The notes under the pieces are model-generated. The model did no database searches, was not told the origin of the DNA, and saw nothing but the letters and a program-made list of their open reading frames with translations. A DNA stretch of 64,000 nt, taken from an uncultured Bacteroidales bacterium. Lineage in GTDB: Bacteria; Bacteroidota; Bacteroidia; Bacteroidales; Muribaculaceae. The stretch spans positions 101,258 through 165,257 of the forward strand of contig UQVH01000005.1 of NCBI GenBank assembly GCA_900544535.1, written 5' to 3'. Positions 42,301 through 49,627 of this stretch are shown here, piece after piece; position 1 is the first letter of the stretch, and the number at the start of each line of letters is the position of its first letter. The position numbers and the translations under genes were made by a program.

Positions 42301-43153
42301 TTCCGTCAGCATATTCCACAATAATATTTATCCTGCACTTCGGCAGCCCGAACACCGGGATCTTGTAGGGCTTGTTCTGTCGCATCGGGAAAAACCGTCC
42401 GTTGCCTAACTCGACAGCCACCGCCGTCTCCGGCTTCATCAGCTCCGTGACATCGTAGGCGTTGTAATAGACCGTCCGCCGGTAGTCAGAAGGCACCGGT
42501 TTCAGCAGATCATCCGCGCCGACCTCATGGCCGTTGATGTGCAGATGGTAAAGACCCAGCCCGGCCACATAAGCCGTGGCCCGCTTTATCTCCTTGTCCT
42601 CAAGCCGGAATTCCTTTCTGAGCCTGCGGGCCGCAAGGCGAGTGCGCAGACCGCGCTCCTCTCCGTCAACGAGCCGTTCAAGTCCTATCCATCGGCCTCC
42701 CCAGCGCGATTCGCCAAGAAGTCCGATGCCGAAACGGGCCGGAGCACTCCAGGCCAATCCGTCCCTGTCAGTCTCGACCAGCACCTTCCACCACCCGCGC
42801 TGATTGCTTTTCAGCGCCTTTCCGGCATAGGCGATCCACAGCTGATCCCCTGAGCGGACGACGCCCGAATCCCACAGGTCACCCCTCCCTTGCTCCAGGA
42901 GATCGGGAGACGAGGCCACCAAAATTCGGTAGGACTTCTGTCTGACATTCTTCTTGTCGGAACTCAGCCGCCATGAAAATCTCGGCTGCGCCACATCCAG
43001 ACCGAGCGGATTGTCAAGATTTTCCGTCCTGAGCCCCTCCACCCCGACCCGCGCCGAAGCGGCAAGGTTCACTAAAATCATAAAAAACACTGCCCAACGC
43101 CACCGTCTGCCAAAACAGCCCGATCCGTTGGTCACAGAGAATTCGGGAAGCAT
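39311..43153 (-). CDS. GH78 alpha-L-rhamnosidase fused to a sialidase-like BNR domain
   Basis: 1280 residues. After a signal peptide come the fibronectin-like and carbohydrate-binding N-terminal domains of GH78 (VGVEGLRTENLDNPLGLD, AYVAGLGLYHLHINGHEVG), then an (alpha/alpha)6 barrel with DCPQRNERQPWLGD, which keeps the conserved D, E and D, and GATTIWELWNGD with the likely base Glu. From about residue 930 a second module starts (FPQCHASTIAELENGDLVAA) carrying three Asp boxes (SRDGGRTW, SDDGGESW, SDDGETW): a six-bladed sialidase-like propeller. It presumably removes rhamnose from pectic or other glycans and acts on a linked sugar. It stands alone, without a SusCD pair of its own. Confidence 0.9.
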   Translation of the reverse strand: MLPEFSVTNGSGCFGRRWRWAVFFMILVNLAASARVGVEGLRTENLDNPLGLDVAQPRFSWRLSSDKKNVRQKSYRILVASSPDLLEQGRGDLWDSGVVRSGDQLWIAYAGKALKSNQRGWWKVLVETDRDGLAWSAPARFGIGLLGESRWGGRWIGLERLVDGEERGLRTRLAARRLRKEFRLEDKEIKRATAYVAGLGLYHLHINGHEVGADDLLKPVPSDYRRTVYYNAYDVTELMKPETAVAVELGNGRFFPMRQNKPYKIPVFGLPKCRINIIVEYADGTSARLVTDESWRVSTDGPVRSNNEYDGEIYDARREMSGWTEPGFDDSGWLRAERAALPEGTLRGQMTPAMRAGKAVKPLRIWSRGDTAMVDFGQNMAGWISFVPDGAAGDTVRVVYAEKLDANGRLYRANLRDARSEDIYVCRGGEQRRWSPSFVYHGFRYAEITGLKNVAAAQPEAVPVADEMEVTGEFECSDTILNKVVRNAFHGIRSNYKGMPVDCPQRNERQPWLGDRTAGALGESYLFGNERLYSKWTRDIREAQREDGCIPDVAPAFWNYYTDDVTWPAALPFVCAMLQRQFGNDRPIADNYEAMARWMRHILSEYSRDGIVTKDKYGDWCVPPESLELIHSKDPARKTDGALIATAYTIECLRLLADFARQSGHGEDAAEWDAQRQRSTEAFNSRFLTCRRGTSAVPGHPLYPDSVYYGNNTATANLLPMAFGIVPDSLRAEVTKQIVTNIITGNGGHVSCGVIGISWLLRGLSDNGFADVAWLIATNKSYPSWGYMAENGATTIWELWNGDKAAPSMNSGNHVMLLGDLLPWCFENLGGIAPGADGFRKIVMRPNFEIPDCSWVKASHDTPYGRVGSSWRKDMKRLEWDVEIPCNTEAEVYLPDGRVERVGSGRHHFDCTIPQRDPRITDASFLYEEAEFPQCHASTIAELENGDLVAAYFGGTYERHPDVCIWVSRKPKGSDRWEAPILAGDGVFMAGSPDALKAGIDSTSHEASVGPIKSFDPQEEGLRRKACWNPVLMEMPGGELWLFYKIGTRVADWTGWVVKSRDGGRTWGAREALPTGFLGPVKNKPEIVDDRLICASSTETGGWKLHFEIMDLKTGEWKYVGPIAAEEAPRTENPADIKPIDCIQPSILRLKDGRLKVLMRTRNGRLAESVSDDGGESWSKVRLTKLPNNQSGTDAVTLRDGRHVLIYNNFATLPGTKKGPRTPLSIAVSDDGETWRHVLTLEDSPISQYSYPAIIQGRDGSVHCVYTWRRQRVAYKKLDL

Positions 43154-43168
43154 ATTATACTGTATAAT
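43154..43168. promoter_or_regulatory. Palindrome abutting the rhamnosidase start codon
   Basis: ATTATAC-T-GTATAAT, two perfect 7-nt arms, directly next to ATG 43153. A -7 box TAAATTTG lies at 43192-43199 (minus strand). Could be an operator or an mRNA hairpin at the start codon. Confidence 0.5.
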
Positions 43169-43273
43169 AGATTTAAGGATTAAAATATTTGCAAATTTAA
43201 CGAAATTTACTCACAAACACCAGCCGTCCCACAAATTCAGTCAGACCGCTTCCAGTCCTTTTCCCGTCCCTCA

Positions 43274-43305
43274 TTTGATAATCTTAAGAATATTCTCTAA
43301 TTTTG
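43274..43305 (+). promoter_or_regulatory. Strong promoter of the structured RNA candidate
   Basis: -33 TTTG (43274-43277) and -7 TAATTTTG (43298-43305) with exactly 20 nt between. Predicted start near 43312; no open reading frame begins within the next 300 nt. Confidence 0.8.
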
Positions 43306-43311
43306 TTCTGA

Positions 43312-43600
43312 ATAAAAAAGAAAGCGTTTACTTTTTACGCTTGGTTCCGGTCTTTAGAAACTTCGCAACTTTCTATTTCCAAAACAACTGCCGGGAACCT
43401 GGCAATAGTAGATGCCTTGACGTGTATCCTGCTGCAAAGTCGGGAGCTTAGGGCCATGCACCCTTCCCGATTCGGCTCAATGAGATACGACGTGGGCTTC
43501 TTCGTATTGCTGTCCCGGCAGTTCAGGCAATGCGAAGGCCTCTGAAGACGGGACGGCAATAGTAGTTGTCCACGTTTTCTATCTCTATGATTTACAAGGC
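43312..43600 (+). ncRNA. Structured non-coding RNA candidate, possibly 6S RNA (6S-Flavo type)
   Basis: Downstream of a consensus promoter lies about 290 nt without coding potential but with a long rod-like fold. Stems, from outside in: CTGCCGGGA (43388-43396) with 43513-43521; GCAATA (43402-43407) with 43505-43510; GTATC (43424-43428) with 43484-43488; TCGGGA+AGGG (43440-43453) with CCCT+TCCCGA (43461-43470). A further hairpin covers 43522-43546. The rod with internal bulges and own promoter fits 6S RNA, which binds RNA polymerase; Bacteroidetes have a divergent 6S form. The 3' end is not sharply visible. The family assignment is an inference; the structure is seen. Confidence 0.55.
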
Positions 43601-43629
43601 CCACGGACAATGAGCCACACACTTTTGTT

Positions 43630-43866
43630 ATGCACATCGGTCAGATCATATTGGCTGAACTTCGGCGCCAGAGACGCACAGCCGCATGGCTGGCAAATGA
43701 AATCTGCGTCACACGCACACATATCTATAAGATCTTCGATAAAGAATCCATCGACACCGCCTTGTTGTGGCGCATATCCCGCGCCCTCCGCTGCGATTTC
43801 TTCTCGGAATTTTCCGACGGACTGAAAGAACACAGCCAGAACAATGTATCTGATTTAAATACATAA
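43630..43866 (+). CDS. Small helix-turn-helix (XRE-like) protein
   Basis: 78 residues. The segment QRRTAAWLANEICVTRTHIYKIFDKESIDTALLWRISRALRCDFF fits a Cro/C1-type HTH (helix 2 WLANEICV, recognition helix RTHIYKIF). Small single-domain DNA-binding proteins of this form occur widely in Bacteroidetes. An inverted repeat TTGTCC...GGACAA (43566-43606) lies just upstream and could be its own operator. No partner toxin gene is visible. Confidence 0.75.
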   Translation: MHIGQIILAELRRQRRTAAWLANEICVTRTHIYKIFDKESIDTALLWRISRALRCDFFSEFSDGLKEHSQNNVSDLNT

Positions 43867-43955
43867 TGTCAGTTATTCAGACACAACATCTTGGCTCCTC
43901 GTGTTTTTAAACAGACTAATTTTGTCTCCGAATAACTAACCAACATTTTATCACG

Positions 43956-44414
43956 ATGGACAAATTCTACAAATTTCTGACCGTCATGATCCTTGTGATC
44001 ATGACAGGATTCACCACCACTTCCTGCTCCGACGATGACGACAAGGAAAAGAAAGCAAACATTGTCGGCAAATGGGAATATTCGGACTCAAGCACATCCT
44101 CAGGCTCAATCAATACCGTTCGAATGGTCCTCACCTTCAACAGCGATAAAACCGGATCTATTGATGAAACATGGTCCTCACAGTCCAGAGCCTCAATGGA
44201 TTCTCATTATAACATGAAATTCAGCTGGGCGACCACGACTGATTCAAACGGCAATGACATCCTGAAAATCAGCTATGTTAGCGGCGACAAAGAAACCGAA
44301 CTGTTCCCAGGCAACGAATCCACCGTATTATGGACACGTCAGTATGTTCTGACAGGAAAAATCCTTAACATCTACTCAGGCAGCAGCTCAGTCTGGGTCT
44401 TCAACAAAAAATAA
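43956..44414 (+). CDS. Lipocalin-like lipoprotein
   Basis: 152 residues. Lipoprotein signal with TTTSC (Cys 24), a DDDDKEKK linker, then NIVGKWEYSDSS, the lipocalin-like GxW start, and a beta-rich body ending GKILNIYSGSSSVWVFNKK. Related in style to lipocalin-like DUF families of Bacteroidetes; ligand unknown. Possibly co-transcribed with the upstream HTH gene (89 nt gap). Followed by a terminator. Confidence 0.78.
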   Translation: MDKFYKFLTVMILVIMTGFTTTSCSDDDDKEKKANIVGKWEYSDSSTSSGSINTVRMVLTFNSDKTGSIDETWSSQSRASMDSHYNMKFSWATTTDSNGNDILKISYVSGDKETELFPGNESTVLWTRQYVLTGKILNIYSGSSSVWVFNKK

Positions 44415-44441
44415 CCTATCTGCACATAAATATTCAATAAA

Positions 44442-44476
44442 AGGCTGTGTCAATATAGGCACAGCCTATTTTTTAT
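44442..44476. terminator. Bidirectional terminator
   Basis: Stem AGGCTGTG (44442-44449) with CACAGCCT (44460-44467), followed by ATTTTTT. Lies between convergent genes. Confidence 0.85.
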
Positions 44477-44494
44477 CTTGGCTCAACAATCCCC

Positions 44495-45685
44495 TTACTC
44501 CCCAAGCAGCTCTTCAAGATACTTGTAAAAGTCCTCACCCTCGCCTTTGAAAACGCGCAGCACCTTCCCTTCGGGGTCTATCACCACCTTGGTCGGATAA
44601 GACCTGACATTATAGGCCGTTTCCGCCGTCCGGTCCTCGCTGATCACCTGCGTCCATGGCATACGGTGCCTTTTCAGCGCACTGCGCCAGGCGCTCTCAG
44701 TGTCCGAACAGGCTATACTCACTATATTCAGCCGGTCGGAATAGCGCTCGTAGGTCTTCTTCATCTTCGGAATACCGCGGATACACCACACGCACCACGA
44801 TCCCCAGAAATCCAGCACCGCATACTTCCCCCTCAGCGAATCCGACTGAAAAGCCCCTCCGTCGGGGGTCCGCAGCCTGAACGGCGGCATCTCCCTTCCC
44901 TGCGCCATCATCGACGCCGGACGGCTCTTGGCCGCCATCCGTTTCAGAGCTATCATCTGCATCACTTTCAGATCCTGAGCGATCTTACGGGCAAAACGCC
45001 CCTCGCGAACCTCCGGCGCCATATTCTCGATCGCTGCAATCCCCCACCTGTCATTGAGATTCACCAAGCTGTAAGCCGCCTCGCTTTCCGGATGCGACAT
45101 CACATATGCCTCACACACCTGCCCGTATCGCTCTCCGATTTCCCTGTCAGCCCTCAGACGCTCCTGAAGCAGCATCGAAGCGTCCTTTCCGGCATCCGTC
45201 CCCTCGCTGAAAGCCCGTGCGACAGCCGCAAACTCCTCCTGATAAGGCCGTGTAAACTCCCTAACCTGCGCCAGATCCTGATAGTATGCACTTCCGCCCA
45301 CCTCAAACTTATAATTCTCCCCACCAGCCCGCAGATCACCGCGCAAAGTCAGCTCCTCATCCGGCACAAGATAAATGAAAAACCCCTTGTTAGCCCTCTC
45401 AGGCACAGATTTCAGACGCAGCTGCCCTAACCACGCATTTTTCAGCGACGTCGAAAACTCAAACCGTCCGTCGCGCACATCCACCCGCTTGCGCACCACC
45501 TTCCTGTCAGGCTCGAAAGTGATATACTCAATCAGTAGCACATCCTTATCCACCCCCTCAAGCGTCCCCGACATGCGGAAATTATCCCTCCCCTCCACCG
45601 GTCCGCAAGCCCCCAGCATCACAATCGCCGCCAAAACCACAGCCTTAGCCCTGCTCGTCAAACAAATAAAAACCTTCTTCATCAT
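44495..45685 (-). CDS. TlpA-like thioredoxin with N-terminal DUF4369 domain
   Basis: 396 residues. Lipobox MLGAC (Cys 27). Residues 35-130 look like DUF4369 (FRMSGTLEGVDKDVLLIEYI...), a beta domain found in Bacteroidetes thiol-disulfide proteins; the middle is helical; the C-terminal 130 residues are AhpC/TSA-TlpA with PPFRLRTPDGG and the active site FWGSWCVWCIRGIPKM. The CxxC is CVWC, less usual than CPPC or CGPC. Likely a periplasmic thiol-disulfide oxidoreductase. A full promoter lies directly upstream. Confidence 0.88.
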   Translation of the reverse strand: MMKKVFICLTSRAKAVVLAAIVMLGACGPVEGRDNFRMSGTLEGVDKDVLLIEYITFEPDRKVVRKRVDVRDGRFEFSTSLKNAWLGQLRLKSVPERANKGFFIYLVPDEELTLRGDLRAGGENYKFEVGGSAYYQDLAQVREFTRPYQEEFAAVARAFSEGTDAGKDASMLLQERLRADREIGERYGQVCEAYVMSHPESEAAYSLVNLNDRWGIAAIENMAPEVREGRFARKIAQDLKVMQMIALKRMAAKSRPASMMAQGREMPPFRLRTPDGGAFQSDSLRGKYAVLDFWGSWCVWCIRGIPKMKKTYERYSDRLNIVSIACSDTESAWRSALKRHRMPWTQVISEDRTAETAYNVRSYPTKVVIDPEGKVLRVFKGEGEDFYKYLEELLGE

Positions 45686-45703
45686 AACAAACTAACTTTT
45701 TTG

Positions 45704-45735
45704 CAAAAATAGCCAAAACTCTCCTTCTCAGCAAA
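45704..45735 (-). promoter_or_regulatory. Promoter of the TlpA-like gene
   Basis: -33 TTTG (45732-45735) and -7 TATTTTTG (45704-45711), 20 nt apart on the minus strand; start codon about 19 nt after the -7 box. Confidence 0.8.
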
Positions 45736-45741
45736 TTCCCC

Positions 45742-45824
45742 CTCAAAAAAGCCCTTTGTCCAAGCTGCACGCCTGCCCCCTTTCTCCCTCTTCCATTTCG
45801 CTCAAAAAAGCCCCTTTGTCCAAG
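45742..45824. repeat. Direct repeat upstream of the TlpA-like gene
   Basis: CTCAAAAAAG-CCC-TTTGTCCAAG occurs twice (45742-45764 and 45801-45824; the second copy has one extra C), 36 nt apart, just upstream of the promoter. Confidence 0.8.
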
Positions 45825-45949
45825 TCGCGCGCTGCTTGCCGCGCGCCCGGCCATCTCCCCTCTCCTCTTCCCTCCCCCTCAATTATTTTTGTCCCCTGCC
45901 GCGAGCTTCAGCGAGCCTCCCCAAAAAGCAGCACAAGCCTTAAAAAGCC

Positions 45950-45983
45950 AAGCTCCCGACCGCCTTTCGGCAGCCGGGAGCTT
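45950..45983 (-). terminator. pckA: Terminator of pckA
   Basis: AAGCTCCCG.. pairs with ..CGGGAGCTT, with an inner GGC/GCC and a GAAA loop; on the minus strand GGCTTTTTAA follows. Confidence 0.88.
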
Positions 45984-46008
45984 GCTTTATTGAATCCACA
46001 GACCCTTA

Positions 46009-47607
46009 TTAGAGCTGGGGACCGGCAGCTACGAGAGCCTTACCGGCTTCGTGGCCTTCGAATTTCTTGAAGTTGTTGATGAACATTTCGGCGAGCTTGT
46101 CAGCCTTCTTGGTCCATTCAGCGGGATCAGCGTAAGTGTCGCGCGGATCGAGGATCTTCGGATCAACGCCCGGAAGTTCGGTCGGGATAGTGAAGTCAAA
46201 GATCGGGAGCTGCTTGGTCGGAGCCTTGAGGATAGCGCCGTCGAGGATAGCGTCGATGATGCCGCGGGTATCGCGGATAGAGATACGCTTGCCTGAACCG
46301 TTCCAGCCGGTGTTCACGAGATAAGCCTTTGCACCGCTCTTCTCCATGCGCTTAACGAGTTCCTCAGCATATTTGGTGGGGTGGAGCGAAAGGAATGCTG
46401 CGCCGAAGCAAGCCGAGAAAGTAGGAGTCGGCTCAGTGATACCGCGTTCTGTACCGGCGAGCTTGCTGGTGAAACCTGAGAGGAAGTAATACTTGGTCTG
46501 CTCCGGAGTCAGGATAGAAACGGGAGGAAGCACACCGAATGCGTCAGCCGACAGGAAGATCACATTCTTTGCGGCGGGACCGCGTGAAGGAACGATGATA
46601 TTCGTGATATGGTTGATCGGGTAGCTTACGCGGGTATTCTCGGTCACGCTCTTGTCGGTGAAGTCGATCTTGCCTTCAGCGTCAACAGTAACGTTTTCGA
46701 GAAGAGCGTCGCGGGTGATGGCGTTGTAGATATCGGGTTCGCTTTCCTTATCGAGGTTGATAACCTTGGCATAGCAGCCACCCTCGTAGTTGAACACGCC
46801 GTTGTCGTCCCAGCCGTGTTCGTCGTCACCGATGAGCAGACGCTTCGGGTCGGTCGAAAGAGTGGTCTTGCCTGTGCCGGAGAGACCGAAGAAGATAGCG
46901 GTGTTTTCGCCCTGCTTGTCGGTGTTGGCCGAGCAGTGCATTGAAGCGATGCCGCGGAGGGGATTGTAGTAGTTCATGATCGAGAACATACCCTTCTTCA
47001 TTTCGCCGCCATACCAGGTGTTGATGATGAGCTGCATGCGTTCGGTGAGGTTGAAGGCAACGCAGGTCTCGGAGTTGATGCCGAGTTCCTTCCAGTTCTC
47101 GACCTTAGCCTTTGAAGCGTTCAGAACAACGAAGTCAGGCTTGAAGTTCTTGAGTTCCTCTTCGGTAGGACGGATGAACATATTGGTCACGAAGTGTGCC
47201 TGCCATGCCACTTCCATAACGAAACGTACTGCAAGACGGGTGTCGGGGTTGGTGCCGCAGAATGCGTCGACAACGTAGAGAGTCTTGTCAGAAAGTTCCT
47301 TGTCGGCGATAGCCTTCAGAGCCTTCCAGGTTTCGGGTGTGATGGGTTTGTTGTCATTCTTATATTCGTCGGAAGTCCACCAGATCGAGTTTGCGCTGGT
47401 ATCGTCCTTCACGAAGAACTTGTCCTTGGGCGAACGGCCGGTGTAGATGCCGGTCATCACGTTGACAGCGCCGAGTTCGGTCACCTGACCTTTTTCGTAG
47501 CCTGTAAGCTCAGGATTGGTTTCGTCGATGAAAAGCTGATCGTAGCTGGGGTTGTGGATCACCTTTGCGCCGGTGATGCCATACTGGGATAAATCAATTG
47601 TACTCAT
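46009..47607 (-). CDS. pckA: Phosphoenolpyruvate carboxykinase (ATP)
   Basis: 532 residues. It interconverts oxaloacetate and phosphoenolpyruvate with ATP/ADP; in Bacteroidales it is a main CO2-fixing step towards succinate. Motifs: YTGRSPKDKFFVKD near the N-terminus, the kinase-1a loop FFGLSGTGKTTLSTDP, the metal-binding LIGDDEHGWDD, and VNTGWNGSGKRISIRDTR. Length is normal. A TAACTTTG -7 box lies at 47718-47725 (minus strand), giving a leader of about 105 nt with a small AAGGAT/ATCCTT hairpin. Confidence 0.98.
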   Translation of the reverse strand: MSTIDLSQYGITGAKVIHNPSYDQLFIDETNPELTGYEKGQVTELGAVNVMTGIYTGRSPKDKFFVKDDTSANSIWWTSDEYKNDNKPITPETWKALKAIADKELSDKTLYVVDAFCGTNPDTRLAVRFVMEVAWQAHFVTNMFIRPTEEELKNFKPDFVVLNASKAKVENWKELGINSETCVAFNLTERMQLIINTWYGGEMKKGMFSIMNYYNPLRGIASMHCSANTDKQGENTAIFFGLSGTGKTTLSTDPKRLLIGDDEHGWDDNGVFNYEGGCYAKVINLDKESEPDIYNAITRDALLENVTVDAEGKIDFTDKSVTENTRVSYPINHITNIIVPSRGPAAKNVIFLSADAFGVLPPVSILTPEQTKYYFLSGFTSKLAGTERGITEPTPTFSACFGAAFLSLHPTKYAEELVKRMEKSGAKAYLVNTGWNGSGKRISIRDTRGIIDAILDGAILKAPTKQLPIFDFTIPTELPGVDPKILDPRDTYADPAEWTKKADKLAEMFINNFKKFEGHEAGKALVAAGPQL

Positions 47608-47921
47608 TGTCGTTAAAGTAGAGTGTTTGATATAAAATTGATAATTATTGTTCCTAAAATCGAGAGGTAATCTTTTTAACCTAATTATATAAGGATAGAA
47701 TCCTTTTTATCCGATTGCAAAGTTACTGACTTTTTTCGGTATAGGGCCGGCAAATTAAAGAAATTTTTCTCTATTAATAATTTTTAATTAATTACTCCAT
47801 TCAAAACCCCGCAGACACCTGATTTCTTTCTCTCTGCTACCCAAAACACACAACCCGCCGCCACTCCACTTTGTTCAGACAAAGCAAAATGACAGCCATC
47901 CTTTTTTATCATTTTTAACAC
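47608..47921. other. pckA leader and AT-rich intergenic region
   Basis: 314 nt. It holds the pckA -7 box (47718-47725) and its leader with a hairpin at 47691-47705 (AAGGATAGAATCCTT). The rest, up to the rlmN stop, is AT-rich and without recognisable signal. Confidence 0.7.
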
Positions 47922-49022
47922 TCAGACTTCCCTCTGCTCCGTTTCCGCGCCGCGGCCTTCCTTACCGCTCAGCATTCCGCACGCCGCCTCTATGTCCTCG
48001 CCGCGTGAGGTCCTGATCGTAGCCGTCACACCAAGCTCGTTCAGACGGTCGCGGAAGCGCTCCATCGTCTCCGTCGAAGCTGTCTCGTGCTCGAAGCCCG
48101 GAATCGCGTGAAACCTGATCAGATTCACCCGGCAGTCCACACCCTTGAGCAGCCGCGCCAGCGCGTCGGCATGGCGCAGGTCGTCGTTCACTCCGCGCCA
48201 CATTATATATTCCGCCGACAGTCTCCTCTGATGTGCGAAATCATACTTCCTCATCATCGCCATCACACCCGCCACCGGAAAAGCCTTCTCCACCGGCATC
48301 AGCCCCTCGCGCTCCTGCTTGAAAGGCGAATGCACACTGATGGCCACATGCACCTTCGTCTCCTCCAAGAGCCGCCGCAGCCCGTCAAGCTTGCCGATGC
48401 TCGACACCGTGATGCGCTTCGGACTCCAGGCCAGACCCCACGGCGCCGTCAGCACTTCGACGGCCTTCAATACCTCGTCCACATTGTCCATCGGCTCACC
48501 CATACCCATAAAAACGATATTCGTCAGCCGCTCGCTCTCCGGGATCGCCATCACCTGATTCAGAATCCCCGCAGCCGTCAGATTGCCGTGGAAACCCTGA
48601 CGCCCCGTCATGCAGAAACGGCATCCCATCCTGCATCCCGCCTGCGACGACACGCACAGCGTCGCCCGCTCGCGGTCGGGAATATACACAGCCTCCACAT
48701 CGCGCCCCCCGGCACCGCCTGACAGGAAATCAAAACCCTCGCTGCGCGTCGCGAACAGATACTTCACTGTCCCGTCCGTCGACCGCGCCTCGGCAATCGG
48801 CGCCTGAAGCCCCACACAGTAATGCTCCTCAAGCCACTCGCGCGCCCCCTTGGGCAACTCAGTCATCTCCGCGATAGACCGCGCGCGGTTCACGTAGAGA
48901 CGCCGCGCAATCTGCTTCGCCGCAAACCGCCGCAGACCGGCCTCCTCCGCAACCGATTCAAGTTCACCGAGAGTCATGCCGATCAACGGCTTCCGGACAA
49001 CATTCTGCTTTTCCATAAACAA
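47922..49022 (-). CDS. rlmN: 23S rRNA (adenine(2503)-C(2))-methyltransferase
   Basis: 366 residues of the radical-SAM RlmN/Cfr family. It methylates C2 of A2503 in 23S rRNA and A37 of some tRNAs. The cluster-binding motif CRMGCRFCMTGRQG, the GxGEP-like FMGMGEPMDN, the SPKRITVSSIG segment and a late Cys (residue about 350, in the IEAACGML context) for the methyl-carrier Cys are present. The ATG 49022 was kept; a second Met two codons on is equally possible. The tRNA-Ala gene lies divergently upstream. Confidence 0.96.
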   Translation of the reverse strand: MFMEKQNVVRKPLIGMTLGELESVAEEAGLRRFAAKQIARRLYVNRARSIAEMTELPKGAREWLEEHYCVGLQAPIAEARSTDGTVKYLFATRSEGFDFLSGGAGGRDVEAVYIPDRERATLCVSSQAGCRMGCRFCMTGRQGFHGNLTAAGILNQVMAIPESERLTNIVFMGMGEPMDNVDEVLKAVEVLTAPWGLAWSPKRITVSSIGKLDGLRRLLEETKVHVAISVHSPFKQEREGLMPVEKAFPVAGVMAMMRKYDFAHQRRLSAEYIMWRGVNDDLRHADALARLLKGVDCRVNLIRFHAIPGFEHETASTETMERFRDRLNELGVTATIRTSRGEDIEAACGMLSGKEGRGAETEQREV

Positions 49023-49126
49023 TAAGCCTGTAAAAAAATCTCTTTAACATTCCGACGCCCGGCAGGGCGAAAAAACCGCCACGCCGCGCATTTTCGCCAC
49101 AAAAATACAAAAAAATCCGCCAAAAT

Positions 49127-49158
49127 CTTGCCAAACTCAAAAATACTCCCTACCTTTG
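49127..49158 (+). promoter_or_regulatory. Promoter of tRNA-Ala
   Basis: CTTG (49127-49130), 20 nt, then TACCTTTG (49151-49158); transcription would start about 12 nt before the tRNA. Confidence 0.7.
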
Positions 49159-49177
49159 CTCCCGCAAAACCAACAAC

Positions 49178-49251
49178 GGGGTATTAGCTCATCTGGCTAG
49201 AGCGCGACACTGGCAGTGTCGAGGTGAGCGGTTCGAGTCCGCTATACTCCA
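49178..49251 (+). tRNA. tRNA-Ala (GGC anticodon)
   Basis: 74 nt cloverleaf: acceptor GGGGTAT/ATACTCC with the G3-T70 wobble pair that identifies tRNA-Ala, D arm GCTC..GAGC, anticodon stem CGACA/TGTCG with loop CTGGCAG (anticodon GGC), T arm AGCGG-TTCGAGT-CCGCT, discriminator A. CCA is not encoded. Confidence 0.97.
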
Positions 49252-49258
49252 CTCACCA

Positions 49259-49295
49259 AAGCGAATCGGAATCAGTTTCCGGTTCGCTTCTTTTG
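49259..49295 (+). terminator. Terminator of tRNA-Ala
   Basis: Stem AAGCGAA..CGGAA with TTTCCG..TTCGCTT (49259-49289), then CTTTTG. The -33 TTTG of the next gene's promoter is part of its T tract. Confidence 0.8.
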
Positions 49296-49322
49296 TCATT
49301 TCCCTGCAAAACACTATCTTTG
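49292..49322 (+). promoter_or_regulatory. Promoter of the MNT/HEPN pair
   Basis: TTTG (49292-49295), 19 nt, TATCTTTG (49315-49322). The ATG follows 5 nt later, so the transcript would be leaderless or nearly so. Confidence 0.7.
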
Positions 49323-49327
49323 CGACT

Positions 49328-49627
49328 ATGAAGCTCATCGAAATGAACATCGACAAAATCATCGCCCTGTGCAAAAAGTACAAGGTCGCGAAGCTGTGGG
49401 TATTCGGATCCATCCTAACTCCGCGCTTCAACGAACGCAGCGACGTCGACTTCTCGGTGATTTTCCACTACGATCAGAACCCCGACCTTTTTGTCGTATT
49501 CTTCGACTTCATCGAAGAACTGCAACTTCTTTTGGGCCGCAAGATAGACCTTGTTGACGAAACAGCCGTCAAAAACAAAATCTTCCGCGCCGAACTCGAC
49601 CGCACAAAACAGCTGATCTATGGATAG
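49328..49627 (+). CDS. MNT-type nucleotidyltransferase (HEPN antitoxin type)
   Basis: 99 residues. WVFGSILTPRFNERSDVDFSVIF carries the GS...DxD signature; IDLVDETAVKNKIFRAELDRTKQLIYG is the usual C-terminus of Bacteroidetes MNT antitoxins. Paralogous to the gene at 9560-9865. The next frame starts at ATG 49620, overlapping the end of this gene by 8 nt, as in MNT-HEPN operons, but that partner is truncated. Confidence 0.88.
   Translation: MKLIEMNIDKIIALCKKYKVAKLWVFGSILTPRFNERSDVDFSVIFHYDQNPDLFVVFFDFIEELQLLLGRKIDLVDETAVKNKIFRAELDRTKQLIYG

Larger units (their letters stand above)
45686..46008. other. TlpA-pckA intergenic region
   Basis: 323 nt: promoter of the TlpA-like gene, the direct repeat, a C-rich low-complexity stretch (45840-45900) and the pckA terminator (45950-45983). 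No coding potential. Confidence 0.8.

Noticed and set aside
43335..43637. Minus-strand open frame of 100 codons opposite the RNA candidate
   Set aside because: Cys/Arg-rich without motif; the structured RNA on the plus strand with its promoter explains the region better.
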